This document shows positions 17,290 through 25,792 of a stretch of DNA of 64,000 bases, one piece after another. Made by a program: the position numbers and the translations under genes. The notes under the pieces are model-generated. The model was given only the letters and a program-made list of their open reading frames with translations. It searched no databases and was not told the origin of the DNA. This DNA comes from SFEL01 sp045603585 (GTDB lineage: Bacteria > Bacillota > Clostridia > Christensenellales > CAG-138): NCBI GenBank assembly GCA_045603585.1, contig JAZUMK010000027.1, positions 62,001 to 126,000 of the forward strand. Direction: 5' to 3'. Each line of letters begins with the position of its first letter. The first letter of the stretch is position 1.

Positions 17290-18546
17290 CTACCTGCGTT
17301 TCCTCTCTCTGTACTTCTCCACCCAGCCCTCTTTATTCTGCTGGTGGCAGCGGGCCATGGCAAGAGCGCCGTCGGGTATATCCTCTGTTATTACAGAGCC
17401 TGCGCCCGTGTATACGTCATCTCCTACCTTTACCGGTGCGACCAAGGCAGTCTGGCAGCCCAGGAATACGTTATTGCCTACGGTTGTACGATGCTTTTTA
17501 AAGCCATCGTAATTTACAAACACCGTGCCGCATCCCATATTTACCTTTGAACCAACATCCGCATCACCCACATATGTAAGATGAGCAATGGAGGTCTTCT
17601 CGCCGACAGTGGAATTTTTCACCTCTACAAAGTTGCCTATCTTGCATCCTGCGCCTATATGGCTGTTTGGCCTGAGCCGTACAAAGGGACCAACCTTTGC
17701 GCCGTCTGCAACTTCGGCTTCTATCGCCACAACGCCATCAATCATACAGCCGTTTCCGATTTTGCTGTTCTCGATTCGGCTGCCGCTGTAAATGGTACAG
17801 TCTTCGCCTATTACGGTATTTCCAAGAAGCTGAACGTTTGGATAAATCACAGTATCCATGCCGATTTTTACATCGGCATCAATATAGGCAGTATTGGGGT
17901 CTATAAAGGTAACGCCTCTGTTCATGTGTCCGGAATTGATCGCCCGGCGCATTATCTCGGAACAGCACCAAAGGTCCTCTCTGGTATCCACTTCAACGCC
18001 CTCGATCTCGGGAGCATATACATCCACAACCATTCGGCCGTCTGTACGAAGTTTGTTAACGCAGTCCTCGATGGTCTCCATTTCGCCTTCCAGACACTTC
18101 CGTATTGCCTTCAGCTCAAAGCAATATGCCGCCACGATAAGCGTAACATTCTCTGACAGGCATATCAGTCGGGCTGCATCAGCCTTCCTTGCGGCGGATA
18201 CCAGAGCGGATACGGTCCCGTCCGAAATCAACGGCAGGTTGCCCGCTATTACCAGCACATAACCTTCCTTTGCAGATACTGCGGAAAGACCGGCCCTGAG
18301 GGCTTCTGCGGTGGAATTCTCTGGATTCTGATATACATAGCCGGAATCCTTGTCGAAATACTCCTTTACGGATTCTCCGTCAAATCCCAGAACTGTTATG
18401 GGGCGCTCGGATATGTTTCTCTGAACGCTGCGCATTACCCAGCCTATTACAGGCCTGCCGCAAAGATTGTGCATTACTTTCTGCCTGCGGGATACCATAC
18501 GCCTGCCGTCTCCGGCAGCCAGCAAAATAGCGGTTACAGCTTTCAT
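17290..18546 (-). CDS. glmU: GlmU-like protein: intact acetyltransferase half, degenerate uridyltransferase half
   Basis: GlmU normally acetylates glucosamine-1-phosphate and then uridylates it, giving UDP-GlcNAc for the cell wall. The C-terminal left-handed beta-helix (from about residue 215) is well conserved: VRLRPNSHIGAG, NFVEVKNSTVG, the active-site His322 in AHLTYVGDADVG, VNYDGFKKH and VNKEGW-like NKEGW. The N-terminal half is short and altered: AAGDGRRM replaces AAGxGTRM, Gln22 replaces the Pro of the PKV motif, NPENSTAEALR replaces the Q..LGTGHA loop, Asn103 replaces the metal-binding Asp of GDxPL, and the NAQGEYYLTD block is missing. At 418 aa it is about 35-40 aa short. The acetyltransferase call is firm; uridyltransferase activity is doubtful. 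Confidence 0.88.
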   Translation of the reverse strand: MKAVTAILLAAGDGRRMVSRRQKVMHNLCGRPVIGWVMRSVQRNISERPITVLGFDGESVKEYFDKDSGYVYQNPENSTAEALRAGLSAVSAKEGYVLVIAGNLPLISDGTVSALVSAARKADAARLICLSENVTLIVAAYCFELKAIRKCLEGEMETIEDCVNKLRTDGRMVVDVYAPEIEGVEVDTREDLWCCSEIMRRAINSGHMNRGVTFIDPNTAYIDADVKIGMDTVIYPNVQLLGNTVIGEDCTIYSGSRIENSKIGNGCMIDGVVAIEAEVADGAKVGPFVRLRPNSHIGAGCKIGNFVEVKNSTVGEKTSIAHLTYVGDADVGSKVNMGCGTVFVNYDGFKKHRTTVGNNVFLGCQTALVAPVKVGDDVYTGAGSVITEDIPDGALAMARCHQQNKEGWVEKYRERKRR

Positions 18547-18582
18547 TTTCTCTGCTTCCTTTATCTTAAAATATGATTATAT

Positions 18583-19767
18583 TTACGGCTGGATCAGGCC
18601 GCTGAAATCATGGTCCACCTGAATTACACAGGCATATGTGGGGTCGGCCTCTTTTGCCCTTCGGCAGATAGTGTCCAGAAGTTCATGCTCTTTGGCTTCT
18701 CCGATTTCCAGCGGCACCACAATATCAAATATGAGATTATTGCGCTTTTCGCCCGGCACCATTCGAAAATCATGAAATACCGTCTTGACAGGCAGCTCTG
18801 CCAAAATATTGCTTATAGCGTCCTTTGCCCTGCGTACCTTGGGATTATCCAGCTCGACAGGGTCCATGTGGATAGTAAGCAGCATGCCCATTTCTCTGCC
18901 CACTTCCAGCTCTATCCTGTCTATAAGCTCATGAAGCTCCAGCACATTTCCCCTGGCATCCACCTCGGCATGAGCTGTGGCAATTATGTTGCCGGGGCCA
19001 TAGCTGTGGATAAGTATATCATGGGTATCTATTACGCCGTCATATGCGGATATTCTGTCTGCAAGCGCTTTTACAAATTCCGGCTCAGGAGCTTCGCCCA
19101 TAAGGGGGCTTATCGTTTCCTTGACCAGCTTGATGCCTGAATACAATACAAATGCCGCTACGGCAACTCCGATGTATCCATCAAGATTCACTTCAAAGAA
19201 ATATGCCAGAACAGAAGAAACAAGTATAGCGCCTGTGCTTATGCAATCCATAAGGCTGTCTGCCGTGGCTGCGCTCATGGTGGCGGAATCTATGCGCCTG
19301 CCAATGTTTGCGGTAAACATGCCCATCCACAGCTTAATCAGAATAGATGCTGCAAGGGCAAGCATTGAGGCAACAGTGAATTCGACCTCCACAGGATTAA
19401 GTATCTTCATGAAGGATTCCTTGCCCAGCTCATAGCCCACCATAAGGATGAGAAAAGCTATTATCAGCGCAGCAATGTATTCCATGCGGGCATGGCCGTA
19501 TGGATGCTCCTTATCCGCAGGCTTTCCCGCAAGGCGGGCGCTGAGCAGCGTCATAAGATTTGAGCCAATGTCTGCAAGGTTATTTACCGCATCTGCCTGC
19601 ACCGCAATACTGCCGGTAAGCATGCCTATAATAAACTTTACCCCGCACAGCAGCATATTAGCGGCAATACCAACAACTCCTGCAAGTACGCCGTATGCTT
19701 CCCTGACAGCCCTGCTGCGGGTATTGTCGCAATCCTTCACAAAGCGGCGAATAAGCCATCCCGTCAT
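18583..19767 (-). CDS. Cation diffusion facilitator family transporter
   Basis: 394-aa inner-membrane divalent metal exporter. Six membrane spans in the first ~220 residues; metal site motifs ADAVNNLAD in TM2 and ADSLMDCIST in TM5, and the HPYGHARMEY signature in the TM2-3 loop. The D-x3-N/D arrangement, without the His of zinc exporters, resembles manganese-type CDF proteins, but specificity is inferred only. A cytoplasmic ferredoxin-like domain follows (THDILIHSYG), then an additional C-terminal domain of about 90 residues. It lies 17 bp after the sirtuin gene and 36 bp before glmU. Confidence 0.93.
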   Translation of the reverse strand: MTGWLIRRFVKDCDNTRSRAVREAYGVLAGVVGIAANMLLCGVKFIIGMLTGSIAVQADAVNNLADIGSNLMTLLSARLAGKPADKEHPYGHARMEYIAALIIAFLILMVGYELGKESFMKILNPVEVEFTVASMLALAASILIKLWMGMFTANIGRRIDSATMSAATADSLMDCISTGAILVSSVLAYFFEVNLDGYIGVAVAAFVLYSGIKLVKETISPLMGEAPEPEFVKALADRISAYDGVIDTHDILIHSYGPGNIIATAHAEVDARGNVLELHELIDRIELEVGREMGMLLTIHMDPVELDNPKVRRAKDAISNILAELPVKTVFHDFRMVPGEKRNNLIFDIVVPLEIGEAKEHELLDTICRRAKEADPTYACVIQVDHDFSGLIQP

Positions 19768-19784
19768 TTATACCACTCTCCAGA

Positions 19785-20513
19785 TCATGATAATACAGCT
19801 TCTTTTAGCACCTTGCCTATGGCATCATGTATAACAAGGTCAGCTATGGAATCACGGGGCGTTTCGCTTTTGTTTATCAATACCAGCTTGCTGCCCCTGT
19901 AATAGTCTATGAGCCCTGCCGCAGGATAGACGGCCAGAGATGTTCCGCCTATTATCAGCATATCCGCCCGCATTATGTGGGTAACGGCTCCCTGAATGGT
20001 ATCGTTGTCCAGTCCCTCTTCATAAAGCACCACATCCGGCTTTATTATTCCGCCGCAGGTACAGCGGGGCACCGTATCCATATCAATGATATCCTCTGCG
20101 GAATATGCCTTGCCGCACTCCATGCAGTAGTTTCTGTATATGCTGCCATGAAGCTCAAATACCTTTTTGCTGCCCGCCTTGGTGTGCAGACCGTCTATGT
20201 TTTGTGTAATTACGGCGGTGAGCTTGCCCTGCCGCTCCATCTCGGCGAGAGCTCTATGGGCATCGTTTGGCAAAACATCCGTCACCAGCAGCGAGCTTCT
20301 GTAATATTCATAAAACCGCCGGGTATTGTTCATAAAAAAGCTATGGCTCAGCAATATCTCCGGTCGCTCACCAAAGCGGCGTATTGCATCATAGATGCCG
20401 TTTTCGCTGCGAAAATCCGGTATGCCGCTCTCGGTGCTTACCCCCGCTCCTCCGAAAAACACTATGCGTCCGGAGGATGCTATCATTTCCTTAAGCTTTG
20501 CAATATCCGACAT
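19785..20513 (-). CDS. Sir2-family NAD-dependent protein deacylase
   Basis: 242 aa. Removes acyl groups from lysines using NAD+. Seen: GGAGVSTESGIPDFRS at residues 21-36 (NAD pocket), TQNIDGLH at 103-110, catalytic His122 in ELHGS, zinc ligands Cys130, Cys133, Cys151 and Cys153 (the second pair is C-x-C, as in clostridial sirtuins), KPDVVLYEE and GTSLAVYPA. The start is ATG 20513 with AAAGGG upstream; a GTG 14 codons earlier lies in the terminator stem and is rejected. Follows bofA after a terminator. Confidence 0.94.
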   Translation of the reverse strand: MSDIAKLKEMIASSGRIVFFGGAGVSTESGIPDFRSENGIYDAIRRFGERPEILLSHSFFMNNTRRFYEYYRSSLLVTDVLPNDAHRALAEMERQGKLTAVITQNIDGLHTKAGSKKVFELHGSIYRNYCMECGKAYSAEDIIDMDTVPRCTCGGIIKPDVVLYEEGLDNDTIQGAVTHIMRADMLIIGGTSLAVYPAAGLIDYYRGSKLVLINKSETPRDSIADLVIHDAIGKVLKEAVLS

Positions 20514-20531
20514 TTTTTGCCCTTTCTTCCG

Positions 20532-20562
20532 CAAAAAGACCCCCGCTATGCACACGGGAGCC
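20532..20562 (-). terminator. Terminator between bofA and the sirtuin gene
   Basis: 8-bp stem GGCTCCCG / CGGGGGTC followed by T5 on the minus strand, 14 bp after the bofA stop and about 20 bp before the sirtuin ATG. It should limit read-through from folT-yaaL-bofA. Confidence 0.75.
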
Positions 20563-20576
20563 TGTTGCTCTTTATT

Positions 20577-20831
20577 TTACAGCAGAAATACCCATGCGGC
20601 AATTATAGCCACACCGGGCACGCCCATAAGACCCACTATCAGTGAGGTGAAAGCATTAATAGGCAGAGTAAAGTTGAAAAATCCGCCTATGATGTTTATA
20701 AGAACCAGAGTTATGGCACCCATTACAGCGTTAAGCACCAGCTTGCCCAATACCTTGAGGGGCCAGCGGAATACTTTGAACAGTATCCACAATATCAGCA
20801 GCCCTATTCCAAACATCACAAGCATTGTCAT
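20577..20831 (-). CDS. bofA: Pro-sigma-K processing inhibitor BofA family protein
   Basis: 84-aa integral membrane protein with two or three hydrophobic segments and the family pattern WPLKVLGKLVLNAVMGAITLVLINIIG followed by a C-terminal LPINAFTSLIVGLMGVPGV block (quoted in parts: LNAVMGAITLVL; LPINAFTSL; GVPGVAII). BofA inhibits SpoIVFB during endospore formation, so its presence points to a spore-forming lineage. It follows yaaL by 10 bp, the same pairing as in Bacillus (recR-yaaL-bofA), though recR is not here. The SD is weak for the ATG at 20831; a second ATG two codons on is possible. Confidence 0.9.
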   Translation of the reverse strand: MTMLVMFGIGLLILWILFKVFRWPLKVLGKLVLNAVMGAITLVLINIIGGFFNFTLPINAFTSLIVGLMGVPGVAIIAAWVFLL

Positions 20832-20841
20832 GATTTTTCTT

Positions 20842-21054
20842 TTACTCCGTCCTCTGCTGCTCCATTGCGTATCTTCTCAGCAGCAGCATGTATTTTCTTC
20901 TGGCAGCCTCCGCCTCATATATGGCATAGTCCACAAGATCTGTATCGCTTACGCTTTCAAAGTACCGCCCGGCCTCCTGCCATTGTTCCATGGCCTTTAA
21001 AACCTGAGCGGCCCTGTCGTCCTGTTTTGTTTCTTTATTCTTCATAAACAGCAT
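20842..21054 (-). CDS. yaaL: YaaL-like DUF2508 protein
   Basis: Small helical, charged protein of about 70 aa with the family core DYAIYEAEAARRKYMLLLRRY. Function unknown. GGAGG lies 9 nt before the ATG at 21054; another ATG two codons upstream (21060) is only 3 nt from the SD and is less likely. Part of the SD can be buried in a 7-bp hairpin (TCCGTAT / ATACGGA, 21066-21087). It precedes bofA as in Bacillus, which supports the call. Confidence 0.85.
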   Translation of the reverse strand: MLFMKNKETKQDDRAAQVLKAMEQWQEAGRYFESVSDTDLVDYAIYEAEAARRKYMLLLRRYAMEQQRTE

Positions 21055-21110
21055 ATGCATTATCCTCCGTATTTTGGTATATACGGAAAAGTATGCACAG
21101 TTTTTATGAA

Positions 21111-21647
21111 TTATATTACTCCGCCCCGCTTAAGCACCTTTAGCAGCCAGTATACCATCAGGGTATAAAGGGGGATCATCACTGCCTGATTGATGATTCT
21201 GGCATAGACGATATGGTATGGCGAGCCGTACAGCCACATGAGAAGCAGGGTATTGAGTATTACGCTGCATACCGTCTGCCCTGTAAATATTGCGGCAAAC
21301 AGGCGCTTCCAGGTAACCGGCTGTCCCTTGCGGAAGAAAAGCCCCGGAATAACGCCAAACAATACGCCGATAACGGTAAACCACGGCATATAGGGGCCTT
21401 TGGGGAATATCAGCGCCTGAAGCAGATCCGTAAGACCGCCCACCACGCCTCCGTAAACAGGCCCGAACAGCACCGCGGATATTATTACCGGCAGTACACC
21501 AAAGCCTATCTTGAGGGTATAGGAACCCAACGGCATGGCAGGTATGCTGAGCATTCCGCCCAGCACTACACCAAGGGCTGTGAGCAATGCGCAATACACA
21601 AGTTTTTTTGTGCCGGCGCTGATGTTAAGACGGTTGTTGTTTTCCAT
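21111..21647 (-). CDS. folT: ECF transporter S component, probable folate transporter FolT
   Basis: 178-aa membrane protein with about six spans that binds the vitamin and works with a shared EcfA-A'-T energy module (not in this window). Typical S-component features: an N-terminal KKLVYCALLTALGVVLG with the ALLTAL helix, GFGVLPVIISAVLFGPVYGGVVGGLTD (in parts: GPVYGGVVGGLTDLL) and PKGPYMPWF. The upstream THF riboswitch points to folate rather than another vitamin. GAGG lies 9 nt before the ATG. Gene calls without the riboswitch would be ambiguous among ECF S families. Confidence 0.88.
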   Translation of the reverse strand: MENNNRLNISAGTKKLVYCALLTALGVVLGGMLSIPAMPLGSYTLKIGFGVLPVIISAVLFGPVYGGVVGGLTDLLQALIFPKGPYMPWFTVIGVLFGVIPGLFFRKGQPVTWKRLFAAIFTGQTVCSVILNTLLLMWLYGSPYHIVYARIINQAVMIPLYTLMVYWLLKVLKRGGVI

Positions 21648-21715
21648 AAAAAGCCACCTCTCTTTACATAGCGTCCCTTAGTACCACATAAGAAGAGGTT
21701 GATCCTCATGGTTAT

Positions 21716-21836
21716 GCAGCAGCGGGATGCGGAAGCCGTACCGCAAGCGTCTTGCGCTATTCGTCCGACCGTCAACTCCCCGTCCGGTCAGCACTGTGAG
21801 GGAAATCCCCGCCGCGCACGGCAACCTACTCTGCGT
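21716..21836 (-). promoter_or_regulatory. Tetrahydrofolate (THF) riboswitch upstream of folT
   Basis: About 116 nt on the minus strand with the P1 pair GCAG ... CTGC, the AGAGTAG start, P2 GCCGT / ACGGC, GGGGAGTTGAC, then ACGAA-AGCG-CGCTTGCGGT and the CCGCATCCCGCTGC end, which line up with the THF-I class. After it, CCTCTTCT can pair with the AGAGAGG of the folT SD, so control is probably at translation initiation. Identified by eye; a covariance-model scan (Infernal with the Rfam THF model) would settle it. Confidence 0.82.
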
Positions 21837-21856
21837 TTTATATTTTTCACTGTGCT

Positions 21857-21886
21857 ATTTTACACTATTTTTGTATGCTGTGTCCA
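21857..21886 (-). promoter_or_regulatory. Promoter of the THF riboswitch-folT leader
   Basis: TGGACA-18-TAAAAT; the start falls about 15 nt before the riboswitch P1 stem. Confidence 0.7.
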
Positions 21887-21896
21887 CTTTTTTGAG

Positions 21897-23750
21897 CTAT
21901 CTTCCGGTTATGTCCACCTCAATACAGTATGTGGCCTTTACCCTCTGCCCCATTGTATCCGCATCGCTGTATGTCATATATACGGTGCCTGCGCTGCTGC
22001 CGGGATAAATGGAGGTTGTAGGGAAATCTCCGATTTTTGTGTTTTTTCCCGACGCAACATCGTACATCCACAGAGTATACGGATATTCATCCTGCTGCTG
22101 TGCCGATGTTTCTTCAGAGCTTTCGCCGCCCTCGCCGGAAAGTCGGTTTTCAAAGTAATACAGCTTTGTACCGTCCTTTGACCAGATAAAAGACTGAGGG
22201 CCGAACTCGTTGGTTATGGTGGTACTTTCACCTGTTGCCATATCGTAAAGGCGGAACTTTGCCGAAGCTGTGCTGGCTGCGGATATGCCGCTTTCGGCGT
22301 TGATGGCCATATATGCATTATCCGGAGAAAGCTCAAATGAGCTTCCCTCGGTAAAGTACTTGCGAACACCGCCGTCGCTCTTTACCCGGTATATGATGTC
22401 TCCCCTGTCCATATCCCCCTGCACAAAAAACAGGCCGCCGTCACAGTATGCAATGCATCCTTCGTCTGCGCCGTTTTTCTCCACAACGCCGTGGCGCTTG
22501 TTTTCTGTGGGTACGTCAAAGTCATACTGGTGTATCAGCATGGCATCCGTGCCGCTGACAGCGTATATCGTAGTGCCAAGATCATCCCAGGTATATGCGC
22601 TTACCATATCTCCGAAGCCCATATCCTTAAGATTTACGGACAGTTCTTCCGTCTCCACGTCAAAGATATAGAAGTTGGTTGCCTCCTCTGCCCTTTCCAG
22701 CACTGCAAGGCGCCGTCCATCGGGAGAGAACGCCGCGCTTTCCACGGTCTGAAACTCATAGTCCAGAAAGCTCTCGGTACTGCCGTCGGCATTCATTACA
22801 CACAGCATCTCGCATTCATACTCAGAGGACATATTGCTTATAACTGTGCGGCGGGTATAAAGCACGCCATCTCCGGTGCGTTTGGGTAGATCCGTAAGAT
22901 ACCATCCATCAGGTATAAACACCTGCGCCGCTGCCGAGCTTTCCAGGCGGGCTACGTTTTCCGAATATGCCGCCATATATCCTAGGGAAGCATCATATGC
23001 GGGACGGGCGCCATATTCTGCCGGCTGCACTGTCCATTCCTCACGAACGGCATTGGGATATTTTTCTACCGAATCGTTTATAAAAAGCTCAGCCGTTATA
23101 TCCGACTCCATCGCCTCTGATACCAGCATGATATTCTGCAGCGAGGCATCAAGGCTGGGGGTCATGGCAATATCCGCAAGCCTGCCGGCGCAGAAATCCC
23201 GATATGCATTCGCAGTTGCAATAAAATATTGCTTTTCCTTGCCCCTTTTTTCTTCCGGCTTGGGCATGGGCTTTATCTCTATCTCCAGTTGATTGCCGCT
23301 GGAAAATGCCTTAAAAGCCGCATCTGCAGAAAGCTGAAAATAAACGCATGCTTTCTTCTCGCCCTCCATCCTGTGCAAAAAGCTGCCCAATACACAGCCC
23401 GCGGAAGAAAATCCGTCATGCTCATAATCCGAGTATTCCAAAGATTCAAACTCAACCACCAGTCGGGAAGGATAGCCGAGCGGATATATACTGTATTCCG
23501 GTGTTGTTGATGCAGGCGCTTCCTCTCCGCCGCCGCTCATGCGGCTGCCCACGTTGAAAACAAACCTGATATAGGTGCTGTCCCCGTTCTGCCATACAGA
23601 TATTTCCCTTGCATTGGCATGCTCCAGCGCAACGCCGCCGGAAATATCCCCCTTGGTGGTGTATCCTTTAAAAGGATCCTCCTTGGGAGAGCATGCGGCA
23701 AAGGAAAGCAATATACAGGCTGCTGCAACAGCGCAAATAATTCGCTTCAT
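21897..23750 (-). CDS. Lipoprotein with a C-terminal beta-propeller-like region, unknown function
   Basis: 617 aa. A lipoprotein signal peptide ends at Cys20 (SFAAC), so the protein is anchored outside the cell. Residues about 45-160 look like an AMIN-type wall-binding beta-sandwich (ISVWQNGDSTYIRFVF, PSRLVVEFE). From about 330 there are TolB/WD40-like repeats (AAFSPDGRRLAVL, YTWDDLGTTIYAV, FIWSKDGTKLYYF) expected to form a propeller. No enzyme motif seen. GGAGG precedes the ATG; it is monocistronic and diverges from the zinc-ribbon/SH3b gene. A role in envelope or wall sensing is inference only. Confidence 0.8.
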   Translation of the reverse strand: MKRIICAVAAACILLSFAACSPKEDPFKGYTTKGDISGGVALEHANAREISVWQNGDSTYIRFVFNVGSRMSGGGEEAPASTTPEYSIYPLGYPSRLVVEFESLEYSDYEHDGFSSAGCVLGSFLHRMEGEKKACVYFQLSADAAFKAFSSGNQLEIEIKPMPKPEEKRGKEKQYFIATANAYRDFCAGRLADIAMTPSLDASLQNIMLVSEAMESDITAELFINDSVEKYPNAVREEWTVQPAEYGARPAYDASLGYMAAYSENVARLESSAAAQVFIPDGWYLTDLPKRTGDGVLYTRRTVISNMSSEYECEMLCVMNADGSTESFLDYEFQTVESAAFSPDGRRLAVLERAEEATNFYIFDVETEELSVNLKDMGFGDMVSAYTWDDLGTTIYAVSGTDAMLIHQYDFDVPTENKRHGVVEKNGADEGCIAYCDGGLFFVQGDMDRGDIIYRVKSDGGVRKYFTEGSSFELSPDNAYMAINAESGISAASTASAKFRLYDMATGESTTITNEFGPQSFIWSKDGTKLYYFENRLSGEGGESSEETSAQQQDEYPYTLWMYDVASGKNTKIGDFPTTSIYPGSSAGTVYMTYSDADTMGQRVKATYCIEVDITGR

Positions 23751-23806
23751 GGTTTTTCCTCCGAAAAATCATTGGCAGATATTTATAATCTTTTCGCTTG
23801 ATTATG

Positions 23807-23835
23807 ATTATACCACTCAAAATACCCTGCCGTAA
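23807..23835 (-). promoter_or_regulatory. Promoter of the propeller lipoprotein
   Basis: TTACGG-17-TATAAT with TGG before the -10. Diverges from the plus-strand promoter at 23918. Confidence 0.65.
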
Positions 23836-23917
23836 CCCTGTTTGCCCTATTGTTTATAATTCAAAGTTTGTTTATATTTATCAGACAAAAGGTATTTCCT
23901 TACCTATTGGTATTTGA

Positions 23918-23923
23918 TATAAT
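23918..23923 (+). promoter_or_regulatory. -10 element for the zinc-ribbon/SH3b gene
   Basis: Perfect TATAAT 33 bp before the ATG at 23957; no convincing -35 at 16-18 bp (TTCCTT is the best), so an activator may help. Confidence 0.5.
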
Positions 23924-23956
23924 ATGCTATGACTAGACCTTTCAGGAGGTATGATT

Positions 23957-25723
23957 ATGATCTGTAAAAACTGCGGCGCAAACAACGAAGATTTCCTGGA
24001 ATTCTGCGAAAAATGTTCTGCGCCCCTTAATGAGAGCCAGTCTTCAGCTGCCCCCTCTGCGGGCAGAAATTTTGTAAGCTCTCCCAAATGGGCCAAGCCC
24101 GATTTTAATGCCAATACCATATCCGAAAGCGATATCCCTTCGGATTATTTTACCGCTTCTCAGGCTCCGGAAGTAACCGTACAGCCCATGGTTCAGCAGC
24201 CCGCTTATCAGCAGAGCGCCCGCCGCGTACAGAGCGCCGGCGCAACCTGCGCCAAGTGCGGTGCATCCATGATTGCAGGACAGCGTTTCTGCAATTCCTG
24301 CGGATATCGTTCCGATTCCGCCCCTGCCGCCCCTGCGGCCGCAGCTTCTTCCGCAGCTTCTTCCGTCTGGACAGGCTCCTATGGTTCTTCCCAGAACATG
24401 AAGTTTGCCGATCCCATTGACGACAGCATGTTCTCTTACGACTATACGGATGACATGAGAGATGAGCGCCCCTCCCGGAGCAAGGCTTCCAAGAGCAAGA
24501 GCGCTCCCGCCAAGAAGGGCAGCTCCTCCAAGTCCAAATCCAAAGCCAAGTCCAAGTCCGCTTCCCGCAAAAAGCGCGGCGGCGTCAACATTAAGCTTAT
24601 GGGCATGATTCTGGGCGGCGTTGTAGTTGCAGGCTTGTTGATTTTCGGCGTAATCAAGCTTATCGGCGGCGGCCTGTTTGCCGGTTCCGCCGTAACAGAG
24701 GAGCCCGTGATCGAAAAGACCACCTCCGCTGACGGCAACGTGGTATACAACATCACCACCTATGCCAAAAAGGGCAGCACCATCCGCTTTGAGGGCGGCT
24801 CCATCCAGCGCGAAGAGCCCGTTACCGGCAAGTCCGTTACCTTCGCTATTCCCGAGCAGCTTTGGATCCCCGGCGAGCCCGTCGATCCCGAGCAGCTGGC
24901 AACCGACGGAACTCTGCCTGTATACCCCGATATCAGCGTAATCAACAAGAAGGGCGAAAGCGAAGACGTGACCTTTGCACAGCCCATCTACATCCCCATT
25001 CCCACCATCGATATGACAGTAACCTCTCCCAACACCGAGAGCTTCTCTGTCACCAGCCCCGCCGTTGAAGTATCCGGCATGGTTGGCGATACCTCCGCAT
25101 CCGTATTCGTAGGAGAAGCCGCAGTGCCCGTTGATGAAACCGGCAGCTTTACCTACGTTTACAATCTCACCGAGCCCGGTTCTGTTACTCTGAATGTTGA
25201 GGCACGCAAGAACGGTTACGCCATCGCCCGCAAGACCTTCAATATTGAGTACTCTGCCGATGCGGCGGGTAGCAACACAGGTACAGGAGCTGCTTCCGGC
25301 ACCACCACCGCTCCCGGCAATGCCAAGTCCATCTACTACGCAACCGATGACGGCATCAATGTACGCGATATCGCCGGCACCTCCGGCAACAAGGTCGGCA
25401 CCCTTGCCCTGGGTGAAAAGGTTTACGTTATCAGCGCAGACAATAACGACTGGTACAAGATCGCATACAACGGCGGCGAAGCATATGTATCCGGCGGTTA
25501 CATCAGAAAGGTAAGCGATATAAGCGCCTATACCACCACTCCCGCCTCCATCAAGGGTGACGATATCAATATCCGCTCCGCTGCATCTTCGGATGCCGAG
25601 CGCGTTGAGGTGCTCTCCAACGGCACCGCCGTAAGCTTCATCAAGGATGCAGGCAATGGCTGGAGCATGATCGAATACAACAACAAGATACTCTTTGTAT
25701 CCACCCAGTACCTGCAGAAATAA
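23957..25723 (+). CDS. Zinc-ribbon, single-pass membrane protein with two SH3b domains
   Basis: 588 aa. Order: a first zinc ribbon (Cys3, 6, 17, 20), a low-complexity Pro/Gln/Ser stretch, a second zinc ribbon (Cys98, 101, 112, 115), a Lys/Ser-rich segment (172-208), one transmembrane helix (about 214-232), a large outside region with an Ig-like beta domain (about 355-432), a Gly/Thr linker, and two bacterial SH3 domains (460-518, 530-588) expected to bind the cell wall. It links cytosolic zinc ribbons to wall-binding modules; function unknown. The start is the second ATG: the first, at 23951, touches the SD (AGGAGGT). Codons are strongly C-ending, suggesting high expression. Confidence 0.85.
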   Translation: MICKNCGANNEDFLEFCEKCSAPLNESQSSAAPSAGRNFVSSPKWAKPDFNANTISESDIPSDYFTASQAPEVTVQPMVQQPAYQQSARRVQSAGATCAKCGASMIAGQRFCNSCGYRSDSAPAAPAAAASSAASSVWTGSYGSSQNMKFADPIDDSMFSYDYTDDMRDERPSRSKASKSKSAPAKKGSSSKSKSKAKSKSASRKKRGGVNIKLMGMILGGVVVAGLLIFGVIKLIGGGLFAGSAVTEEPVIEKTTSADGNVVYNITTYAKKGSTIRFEGGSIQREEPVTGKSVTFAIPEQLWIPGEPVDPEQLATDGTLPVYPDISVINKKGESEDVTFAQPIYIPIPTIDMTVTSPNTESFSVTSPAVEVSGMVGDTSASVFVGEAAVPVDETGSFTYVYNLTEPGSVTLNVEARKNGYAIARKTFNIEYSADAAGSNTGTGAASGTTTAPGNAKSIYYATDDGINVRDIAGTSGNKVGTLALGEKVYVISADNNDWYKIAYNGGEAYVSGGYIRKVSDISAYTTTPASIKGDDINIRSAASSDAERVEVLSNGTAVSFIKDAGNGWSMIEYNNKILFVSTQYLQK

Positions 25724-25740
25724 ACCACACTCGTCTTTCA

Positions 25741-25776
25741 GGGCGGCGGAGCGATTTACCGCCGCCCTTGATTTTT
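25741..25776 (+). terminator. Terminator after the SH3b gene
   Basis: 9-bp stem GGGCGGCGG / CCGCCGCCC followed by TTGATTTTT. The next gene starts 17 bp later, so its expression may depend on read-through. Confidence 0.85.
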
Positions 25777-25792
25777 GAAGGAGATATATTCC

